From NCBI RefSeq assembly GCF_022836475.1, contig NZ_BQXH01000011.1, forward strand, positions 29,176-93,175: DNA of 64,000 nucleotides. The letters run 5' to 3'. A program made the translations under genes and the position numbers. Numbering within the stretch: the first letter of the stretch is position 1; the number at the start of each line of letters is the position of its first letter. This DNA comes from Ligilactobacillus pabuli. Its GTDB lineage: Bacteria; Bacillota; Bacilli; Lactobacillales; Lactobacillaceae. Below, piece after piece: positions 57,543 to 64,000 of the stretch. Under the pieces are notes generated by a model. It ran no database searches, was not told the DNA's origin, and worked only from the letters and a program-made list of their open reading frames with translations.

Positions 57543-58321
57543 GTTTTTTGTCGAAGAAGAAGACCTATTTTTATGACTCTTTTAATGAAGACCTTGTTAC
57601 AGCTAAGCAGCAAGACTATTCCTTACCGGAGGATTACCAGTGGGAGACAAAAAACGGTTTGCAACGCAGCGTTAACTTTCTGACCCGGCACGGTGTTCGT
57701 GCTTTAAGCTATCTTTTTTGTCCGTTTGTCTTATTTTTACACCGTGACCGCTCGTGCCAACTAACTGCAATGCCGCAGACAGGCTGTTATTTATATGTTA
57801 ATCACACGCAAACAGTGGGGGATGCTTTGATCCCGTACTACATTTTGCGCAAAAAATGGCCGGCAATCGTTGTAACACCTGCTAATCTAAGTTTGCCAAT
57901 CATTGGGAAATTGATCCCGCATGGCGGCGGACTGCCGATCCCTGGTCAATTACGTCGGCTTCGCGATTTTAAACAAGCAGTTTTCAATAATATTAAGTCC
58001 GGCAAGTGTGTTGTGATTTATCCAGAGGCTCATCTCTGGCCTTATTATACTAAAATTCGCCCTTTTCAGCCGGCAGCTTTTCATTATCCAGCTGCAGACC
58101 AAGCGGCGGTTTACTGCCTGACTAATACTTATCAGAAATGTTGGTGGCGAAAAAAACCGCGGATCACGTCCTATTTGGACGGGCCGTTTTTTGCACCAGC
58201 TGATTTGTCGCCGAAAAAGCGGCAAGAAATTCTGAGTCAGCAAGTCCACGAATGTATGACAAAAAGAAGTCAACAAAGTACCTATGAATATCTCGATTAC
58301 CAAAGGAGGGAGCCCCAGTGA
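57539..58321 (+). CDS. PlsC-like acyltransferase with variant HX5D motif
   Basis: This 260-residue protein has the acyltransferase block VNHTQTVGD (about 87-95; His and Asp are separated by five residues rather than four), HGGGLPIPG (block II) and VIYPEAHLW (block III). A hydrophobic helix (SYLFCPFVLFLH, about 57-68) may attach it to the membrane. GTG 57539 overlaps the tetR stop; TTG 57548, with GGGGTGAG upstream, is an alternative. It probably acylates the product of the adjacent GT8 enzymes, or a lipid anchor. Confidence 0.85.
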   Translation: MSFLSKKKTYFYDSFNEDLVTAKQQDYSLPEDYQWETKNGLQRSVNFLTRHGVRALSYLFCPFVLFLHRDRSCQLTAMPQTGCYLYVNHTQTVGDALIPYYILRKKWPAIVVTPANLSLPIIGKLIPHGGGLPIPGQLRRLRDFKQAVFNNIKSGKCVVIYPEAHLWPYYTKIRPFQPAAFHYPAADQAAVYCLTNTYQKCWWRKKPRITSYLDGPFFAPADLSPKKRQEILSQQVHECMTKRSQQSTYEYLDYQRREPQ

Positions 58322-59145
58322 TAAATATTATGTATTGTGGTGACGAGCACATCGAACAAGGACTCGCTCTTTCACTAATGTCAGTTTTAAAAAATGTTCA
58401 GGAGCCAGTACATTTTTATTTGTTAACTGCAAAAATCACCACTAAACGAAAAACTTTTCAGCCGTTAAATGACCGGTTTGTCGCTAAGTTAAACGAATAT
58501 TCTCGTCTTTACGACCACCGTAATTTCGTGCAGAAATTTGATATTACCAAATTATTTGCAGCCGAAGCACCGCTGGCTAATATTAATACTTCGTTTACTC
58601 CTAACTGTATGCTGCGACTTTATGCCGACCAGGTCCCTGAACTTCCTGATCAGCTGTTATATTTAGATGCGGATGTGTTATGTCGCCAAGATTTTAGTGC
58701 TTTTTATCACCAAGACTTGAGCACACATGAACTTGTTGGTTCATTAGACCACTATGGCCGCTGGTTTTTTCACCGTCAATTAAAAGGCTTTGACTACATT
58801 AACTCGGGTGTTTTATTGATTAACCTCAAGAAAATTAGAGCAACCGGCTTATTTGAAAGATGTCGGGTAAAATGTCAAAAAACACGGATGTTTATGCCTG
58901 ACCAGTCAGCAATCAACCGCCTGTGTCACGCGAAAGGAATCACTGCTGCTAAATATAATGAGCAGCACCGTTTGCAAGATGACACAGTTTTTCAGCACTT
59001 TACCACTAGCTTTAGATTTATGCCGCGCTTTAAAATTCAAACGATCAAACCGTGGCAAGTTGACAAACTCCATGGTGAGTTAGGCATTTATGAGTATGAT
59101 GATTTATTAACTGAGTCTCAGCAATTTTTTGAAAAAATAAATTAA
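58318..59145 (+). CDS. Family 8 glycosyltransferase
   Basis: This 275-residue retaining glycosyltransferase starts INIMYCGDEHIEQGLALSLMSVL (nucleotide-sugar binding), has the DXD motif DAD at 117-119 (LLYLDADVLC), YINSGVLLINL and MPDQSAINRLC. The His in KPWQVDKLHG may be the C-terminal GT8 ligand. The GTG overlaps the previous stop. No signal peptide; cytoplasmic side of the membrane. Confidence 0.93.
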   Translation: MINIMYCGDEHIEQGLALSLMSVLKNVQEPVHFYLLTAKITTKRKTFQPLNDRFVAKLNEYSRLYDHRNFVQKFDITKLFAAEAPLANINTSFTPNCMLRLYADQVPELPDQLLYLDADVLCRQDFSAFYHQDLSTHELVGSLDHYGRWFFHRQLKGFDYINSGVLLINLKKIRATGLFERCRVKCQKTRMFMPDQSAINRLCHAKGITAAKYNEQHRLQDDTVFQHFTTSFRFMPRFKIQTIKPWQVDKLHGELGIYEYDDLLTESQQFFEKIN

Positions 59146-59180
59146 GGGAAATAAATTAATTTAAAGAGAGAATGATTTAA

Positions 59181-60152
59181 ATGAATAACGAACAACTTCA
59201 AATTCCAATCTTTTTTAGTATTGATGACAAATATGCGCCTTACCTATCAGTTGCACTAATTTCTTTGCTGGCCAATATTAGCCCAGCTAATCACTACCAG
59301 ATTTTTATTTTATATCAACAGCTGTCACAGGAAAACCAAGCTAAGTTACAGACGATCACAGCGGACCATAACAACGTCACCCTTAAGTTTGTTTCATTAA
59401 AAGATGACTTGTATGAACGGCTTGGCAAAGACCAAAACACCTTGCGGGCAGATTACCAGACGTTAACGATCTACTACCGGCTCTTTATTGCCGACATGTT
59501 TCCTCAGTTCACCAAAGGAATTTACTTAGATGCTGACATTGTCGTTGACCAGGATATTGCCAACCTCTACCAGCTGGACTTAGGCGAGAATCTGTTAGGT
59601 GTTATTCCAGATGCATTTATTAGTAATGATCCAACCGCATCTGCCTATGCTGAAAATGCCGTTGGGGTTGCACATCAGAGCTATTTTAACTCGGGTGTTT
59701 TATTGTTGAATTTGGAACGGTTACGACAAACTAAATTTAGCAGTCATTTTCTAACTTTAATGAATAACTATCATTTTCAGCTGATCGCACCCGACCAAGA
59801 TTATCTGAATGCAATTTGCCACAACGAACTTTTGTTATTAGAAAACAAGTGGAACTATCAAACAGAATACCCGTTGGCTGTCGATAATCCCGTTGTAATT
59901 CACTACAATCTTTTCGGCAAACCTTGGTGCTACGATGATGTCTCTTATGGTGATCTTTTCTGGCAGTATGCGGCTAACTCACCTTTCTTAACTGACTTAA
60001 AGAAAATTAAGGCTGAGTACGACGCGGATCAGACTTTAGCCAAGCATGATGCCGACCACAAAAACTTACTAGTAGCTCGTTTGAGTGAATTTCCGGAATT
60101 GCCGGTAACTTTTAAAAAAGCGGTAGAAAAAGGAGTACAGATTCGACTATGA
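59181..60152 (+). CDS. Family 8 glycosyltransferase (second)
   Basis: This 323-residue GT8 protein is a paralogue of the previous one. It has IPIFFSIDDKYAPYLSVALISLL, DAD at 117-119 (IYLDADIVV), SYFNSGVLLLNL, APDQDYLNAIC and HYNLFGKPWCYD (C-terminal metal ligand His). The stop overlaps the next start (ATGA). The two GT8 enzymes may add two different sugars to one acceptor. Confidence 0.95.
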   Translation: MNNEQLQIPIFFSIDDKYAPYLSVALISLLANISPANHYQIFILYQQLSQENQAKLQTITADHNNVTLKFVSLKDDLYERLGKDQNTLRADYQTLTIYYRLFIADMFPQFTKGIYLDADIVVDQDIANLYQLDLGENLLGVIPDAFISNDPTASAYAENAVGVAHQSYFNSGVLLLNLERLRQTKFSSHFLTLMNNYHFQLIAPDQDYLNAICHNELLLLENKWNYQTEYPLAVDNPVVIHYNLFGKPWCYDDVSYGDLFWQYAANSPFLTDLKKIKAEYDADQTLAKHDADHKNLLVARLSEFPELPVTFKKAVEKGVQIRL

Positions 60153-61006
60153 TTATCGGAGGAGACAAAGAGGCGGTCGTTGCCAACATTAAAAAAGCCG
60201 TTAGTGAACAACGCTTTAATGATAAAGTTGAAATCGAAGACCCAGATTTGGGGGAACAAGAAGAACAACAACTGCTAACAGATTTTATTGCTGACCGTGC
60301 GACTCTTAGTTATCGAACAAAAAATATTCTCGCCAGGCAGGGTGTTTCAGCGGCGACTCGCTTCATTAACCGCCACACGACAGTGACGGGAATTCAAAAT
60401 GTTCGTCACGTAATTGGCGGAAGTATCGTCACTAGCAACCACTTTAATCCGTTGGAAAACACTGCGGTCCGTTATGCGTTAGGGAAAGCAAACAAAAAAA
60501 GGTTATTCGTGGTCAGCCAGCCGACCAACTTTAAAATGCCCGGCTGGGTCGGTTTCTTTTTACGCTATGCTGACACTCTGCCAATTAGCCAGGGAATCCA
60601 CTACATGGGGCGCGTTTTTCCAACCATGTTGCAAAAAATTATTGCACAGAATAATTATGTTTTGATTTATCCGGAAAAAGAAATGTGGTTTAACTACCGT
60701 AAGCCGCGACCGTTTAAGCGCGGTCCTTATTATTACGCCGCTCGCTTTAATGTGCCCGTCATTTCTTGTTTTGTGGAAATGCAACCCTTGACAGCCAAAG
60801 ATAATGAACAATTTAAACAGGTCAACTACCGTGTGCATCTCTTAAAGACGATCTATCCTGACCCCAATAAGTCGCTTGACCAAAACAGCCAAGAAATGAT
60901 GGAAAAAGACTATCAGCAAAAAAAGGCGGCCTATGAAGCAGCTTATCACACTAAGTTAACTTACAATTTTGAAAAAGATGATATCGTTGGCTGGGATGTT
61001 CAGTGA
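60149..61006 (+). CDS. PlsC-like acyltransferase with variant HX4E motif
   Basis: This 285-residue protein shows TSNHFNPLEN (His 98, Glu 103 in place of Asp), ADTLPISQG (block II-like) and VLIYPEKEMWFNYRKPRPFKRG (block III), followed by a C-terminal Lys/Glu-rich helix. It is distantly related to the first acyltransferase, sharing the YPEXXXW section. It ends the operon, followed by a terminator. The substrate is unknown. Confidence 0.85.
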   Translation: MIIGGDKEAVVANIKKAVSEQRFNDKVEIEDPDLGEQEEQQLLTDFIADRATLSYRTKNILARQGVSAATRFINRHTTVTGIQNVRHVIGGSIVTSNHFNPLENTAVRYALGKANKKRLFVVSQPTNFKMPGWVGFFLRYADTLPISQGIHYMGRVFPTMLQKIIAQNNYVLIYPEKEMWFNYRKPRPFKRGPYYYAARFNVPVISCFVEMQPLTAKDNEQFKQVNYRVHLLKTIYPDPNKSLDQNSQEMMEKDYQQKKAAYEAAYHTKLTYNFEKDDIVGWDVQ

Positions 61007-61067
61007 TCGTTGCCGTGTTGCTTAACGGTAAATAATTGGTCTGACACAACAACTTTTGGTAAACAAA

Positions 61068-61113
61068 AATAGTTCTGTCCCCTTGAAACAGCTGGGGCCA
61101 GAACTATTTTTTT
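61068..61113. terminator. Bidirectional terminator of the GT8 cluster and ECF operon
   Basis: AAATAGTTCTGTCCC pairs with GGGGCCAGAACTATTT (one bulge), with A and U runs on both sides. Confidence 0.88.
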
Positions 61114-61175
61114 GGTTTTTAATTGCCAAACTCTAGGAGCAGGTTCTGCTAGTTTTTACGAGTTGCAGTATGAGA

Positions 61176-62594
61176 CTACGGCTTTCCTAAGTGAATAATT
61201 TGGTCACACCACCCGGCGGATAACTCAAGATCATGAGTGATCACGACGATCAGTGTTTCGGTTTGTTTTAGTAATTGTAACAAGTCACCGAACCGTTGCA
61301 GGTTAGCGTAATCTAGCCCGCTAGTTGGTTCATCAAATATCAGCAGCTCTTTGCCAGACATCAGCGCAGCGGCAATTACAACACGTTGCTGCTGGCCAGC
61401 CGACAAGCTCAAAGGGTGTCGCTGGGCGAACTTCGCTAAGTTTAATTGAGTTAACAGTTCGTCTTTTTTCTCAGGGTACTTGGCATTTAATAAAACTTCT
61501 TCTTCGACGGACTCGCAAAAGAGCTGGTAGTTGGTATTTTGCATGACTAAGAAACTCTTTTTCAGCAATTCTTTCGCAGAAAATGGGTGACCATGCCAGT
61601 TAATTTGACCAGCTATTGGCTTTAACAAACCAGTTAAAGTTTTGGCTAGGGTCGATTTACCAACACCGTTTGGACCAACAACTCCTGTGACCTGATGAGG
61701 CTTGAGGGCAAACGAGAGGTCAGTTAGAACCTGTTTAGATTGATAGCCAATTGTGAGTTGCTGAGCTTCAAGCGTGTTGGTCTGGTCAACTAGCGAAGAC
61801 TTTGGCTGGTAGGCTTTAGCTGCCAAAGCTTGGCGATGTGCAGTTAAGTCAACTGCGCGAAGTCCTAAATCGTGTAACTTTGCCTGGCTAAGACTCAGAA
61901 ATTCTTGTTTAGTCCATGTTTGCGTTAGTGCACCATTTTGGAATAGCACGTAACGGTCGACGAAGCTATTGGTCCAGGCAAGGCGATGTTCCGTTAATAT
62001 GATGGTGACCCCCGCTGCTTTTTGAGACCGAATATTAGTTGTTAGTCGCGTGATTGCTTGGTCATCTAAATTACTGCTGACCTCATCTAAGACTAAGACC
62101 TTTGGGTGCAAAATCGTGGCGGCCGCGAGTGCAATCTGTTGTTGTTCTCCGCCTGAAAGACTAAACATTTGCCGGTCCAGTAAGTGAGCGATATGAAATT
62201 CTGCAGCAGTTTGCTGCACCTTTTGGACGATTTCTACGGGTGCGATGCCACTATTTTCTAGGGGAAAGGCTAACTCATCTTTGACTGTTGCTGTAAAGTA
62301 CTGGGTCTTTGGATTTTGAAAAACACTGCCAACTACTGGAACGTAGTCTTCGATGGCGGCTTGACCTGCAAGCAAACCGTTAGTGGTAACTTCACCCTGT
62401 AACTCACCAGGAATGTAGTTAGGTGAAAGACCGTTTAACAGCCGACTAAAGGTGGTTTTACCACTACCGCTATGCCCGCAAATTAAGACACATTCCCCAG
62501 GTTGAATCTCTAAGTTGATGTTCTGTAAAAAAGGTTCTTGTTCATGGGGATAACGAAAAGAAACATTTTTACTAGTGATCATTGCAGTTGTCAT
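61176..62594 (-). CDS. ECF transporter ATPase, two ABC domains fused
   Basis: This 472-residue protein holds two ABC cassettes. The first has Walker A GHSGSGKTT (about 40-48), LSGGEQQQIALAAA and VLDEVSSNLD. The second has GPNGVGKST (about 305), LSAGQQQRVVIAAAL and IFDEPTSGLD. It acts with EcfT and the S component of the same operon. The start overlaps the ecfT stop by one base. Confidence 0.94.
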   Translation of the reverse strand: MTTAMITSKNVSFRYPHEQEPFLQNINLEIQPGECVLICGHSGSGKTTFSRLLNGLSPNYIPGELQGEVTTNGLLAGQAAIEDYVPVVGSVFQNPKTQYFTATVKDELAFPLENSGIAPVEIVQKVQQTAAEFHIAHLLDRQMFSLSGGEQQQIALAAATILHPKVLVLDEVSSNLDDQAITRLTTNIRSQKAAGVTIILTEHRLAWTNSFVDRYVLFQNGALTQTWTKQEFLSLSQAKLHDLGLRAVDLTAHRQALAAKAYQPKSSLVDQTNTLEAQQLTIGYQSKQVLTDLSFALKPHQVTGVVGPNGVGKSTLAKTLTGLLKPIAGQINWHGHPFSAKELLKKSFLVMQNTNYQLFCESVEEEVLLNAKYPEKKDELLTQLNLAKFAQRHPLSLSAGQQQRVVIAAALMSGKELLIFDEPTSGLDYANLQRFGDLLQLLKQTETLIVVITHDLELSAGWCDQIIHLGKP

Positions 62595-63286
62595 TAAAAA
62601 CCTCCTAAGGCAAGCAGGATAGGGACAGAACCAACTGCCAGATCAAAGGCATCAACTTTAGTCAAACGTAAGACGACCATCGAAGTTTGCCGGCCAGTGA
62701 GCCCCAAACCTTTTGTTAACACAGAAATGGTTAGGTCCGAAGCGACCTGACTGGCATTCATTAATAGCGGAATTAAAATTAGCTCAAATGTTTGTCCTGG
62801 GTGTTTCACAAAGCCCAAAAAGCCTCGTTCGATGCCGCGAAACGCTAGTGCATCCCTAATTTGCCGGTAATCAGCACGGATCGTGGGGAAGAACCGGAAG
62901 AAGACTGCAAAACTGACCGTGAAGAATTTAGGCAGGTGCCATTTTTTAAACAAGCTGATCCAAGCAGCTAAGGTGGTAAATTTGAATGCAATCAAACCCA
63001 CCAAGATCCCTGGTACTAATTCACGAAAACCAGTGGTCAACATTGATAACGGGTACAACAAAACGGCGTTATTAACATGCGGCAACCAAAAAAGACTGGC
63101 AGTCAATTGTAAGAAATAAAGCACGACGATTCCACCGGCCAAACGCCATTGATGGTTAAACCAAAAAGGCAGGGTAAACAACAAGACGGTACTGGCCTCT
63201 AGTAGGACGCTGGCGTCAAGCAGTAAGATAATTTGCGAAACTACTATGTAATAAAGGATCGTTCGCGGGTCTAAGTGAGAAAACAT
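62594..63286 (-). CDS. ECF transporter transmembrane protein (EcfT-like)
   Basis: This 230-residue membrane protein has four to five helices and the cytoplasmic coupling region with ADYRQIRDALAFRGIERGF, a variant of the EcfT Ala-Arg-Gly motif. It is overlapped at both ends by its neighbours, so the three genes are tightly coupled. Confidence 0.9.
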   Translation of the reverse strand: MFSHLDPRTILYYIVVSQIILLLDASVLLEASTVLLFTLPFWFNHQWRLAGGIVVLYFLQLTASLFWLPHVNNAVLLYPLSMLTTGFRELVPGILVGLIAFKFTTLAAWISLFKKWHLPKFFTVSFAVFFRFFPTIRADYRQIRDALAFRGIERGFLGFVKHPGQTFELILIPLLMNASQVASDLTISVLTKGLGLTGRQTSMVVLRLTKVDAFDLAVGSVPILLALGGF

Positions 63287-63885
63287 TAGACAATGCCAGC
63301 TTTTTTAAAGTGCTTTTTCAACATTTTTTGTCCGAATAAACCGCCGACGATGGCTGCCAAAATTAGTAGACCAAAGGCGAGCAGTTCGGTGTAATCGGAA
63401 ATACTAGCGAAAACATTGGCAATATAATGGGCATCTTTACCACGTGCTTTGAGGTCGGCGACGTAATTATCGGTATTAAAAAGCAGTTGAATGACTGGAC
63501 CGATAGTGTTGAAAGAAAAGACAATATAGCTCAGCATTAGCCCAAGTTTACTTTTATATTTGCCCAAGTATGCGATAACATCGGCTAAAACTGCGCAAAG
63601 AATTCCGGGGATCAATGCGAGTGGAAAGAGACCGCCGAGTAAGAAAAAAATCCCTAAGATACTGCCCATGATCGTGATTCCGCCAAACCGCGGTACTTTG
63701 GCAGCCAGTAACATGAAAATTGTTCCAGTTAGCAGGGCTGACATAGCGGGTGAATAGGAATAAGAATAACCAGGAATGGCTAAAACGACGATCATTTCGG
63801 CGACACCAACCAGGCAAAAGTAGATCACACTGTAGATACCAATGGAAATTAAATCGGGTAAATTGATAACTTTGGTATGTTTCAT
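63286..63885 (-). CDS. ECF transporter S component (MptD/Trep_Strep-like)
   Basis: This 199-residue membrane protein has about six helices. PDLISIGIYSVIYFCLVGVAEMIVVLAIPG and ALLTGTIFMLLAAKVPRFGGITIMGSILGIFFLLGG resemble the MptD family of putative S components (recalled, not searched). The substrate is not known. The SD GAGGAGG is strong. It is the first gene of a dedicated ECF operon; the promoter must lie in 63886-64000, where TTGATT and TAATAAT-like boxes occur on the minus strand. Confidence 0.87.
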   Translation of the reverse strand: MKHTKVINLPDLISIGIYSVIYFCLVGVAEMIVVLAIPGYSYSYSPAMSALLTGTIFMLLAAKVPRFGGITIMGSILGIFFLLGGLFPLALIPGILCAVLADVIAYLGKYKSKLGLMLSYIVFSFNTIGPVIQLLFNTDNYVADLKARGKDAHYIANVFASISDYTELLAFGLLILAAIVGGLFGQKMLKKHFKKAGIV

Positions 63886-64000
63886 AAAAACCTCCTCGTA
63901 TTATTAAAATTAAACATTATCTTTTAAATCAAGTTTTAGTGATTATTATTACTTTCTTTGTTGGACACTACATGATAACCTCTAATTGTCATTGGCTTTG

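Noticed and set aside
1..64000. Insertion sequences, prophage or tRNA genes
   Set aside because: No transposase, integrase, phage structural gene or tRNA-like cloverleaf was recognised on either strand.

Overview
The window looks like chromosome of a lactic acid bacterium of the family Lactobacillaceae. It has moderate GC, strong Shine-Dalgarno sites, many TTG and GTG starts, PepN and PepO peptidases, RbsU-type ribose uptake, ECF transporters, T-box and TPP riboswitches and a CcpA-type cre site. I cannot fix the genus. I saw no transposase, rRNA, tRNA, CRISPR array or prophage genes.

Layout. 1-5.2 kb: an ABC/FtsX-type exporter, a DUF4767-type lipoprotein and a small unknown protein. 5.2-13.1 kb: DoxX, AzlCD, an acetyltransferase-like protein, a universal stress protein, a small alarmone synthetase, PepO and small unknowns. 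13.1-16.5 kb: a candidate small RNA, two copies of a structured repeat, and pepN. 16.7-21.2 kb: a TPP-riboswitch operon thiS-thiF-thiG-M20 hydrolase-DAACS symporter. 21.2-26 kb: repeats, an aldo/keto reductase and a copY-cupredoxin-cupredoxin-copper ATPase operon. 27-39.3 kb: the rest of a thiamin salvage regulon (cytX, thiD, thiWM, thiE; three more TPP riboswitches) interleaved with ppsA and a ribose operon (rbsR, rbsK-rbsD-rbsU). 39.4-46.2 kb: jag/khpB, a MarR-type regulator, a VOC protein, and a sigma-54 activator (frameshifted) divergent from an iron alcohol dehydrogenase and a CoA-acylating aldehyde dehydrogenase that sit behind a near-perfect -24/-12 promoter. 46.4-51.4 kb: an alpha/beta hydrolase, a VanX-like dipeptidase, a FusB-like EF-G-binding protein behind a leader peptide, and a HAAS/DUF4097/PadR/PspC envelope module. 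51.7-54.6 kb: a polar amino-acid ABC transporter behind a T-box leader. 54.8-56.4 kb: an AT-rich island with a possible small peptide gene and a two-gene ABC-2 exporter. 56.8-61 kb: a TetR-controlled acyltransferase/GT8/GT8/acyltransferase cluster. 61.1-63.9 kb: an ECF transporter.

Most notable signals: (1) an intergenic repeat of about 120 bp, with eight long copies and several short or broken ones, whose outer stem changes in a compensatory way between copies and which can be drawn with a pseudoknot; (2) hairpin arrays with an exact 41-bp period at three loci; (3) the FusB-like gene, which combines an erm-like leader-peptide attenuator with an A AAA AAG slippery site that joins the reading frame to the expected zinc-knuckle C-terminus; (4) a T-box leader with one Stem I but two antiterminator/terminator modules; (5) the TetR-acyltransferase-GT8 cluster.

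Two genes (the FusB-like gene and the sigma-54 activator) need a -1 shift at AAA AAG G, and two genes seem to lack a canonical start codon. Sequence error at homopolymers must be excluded before biology is built on these.
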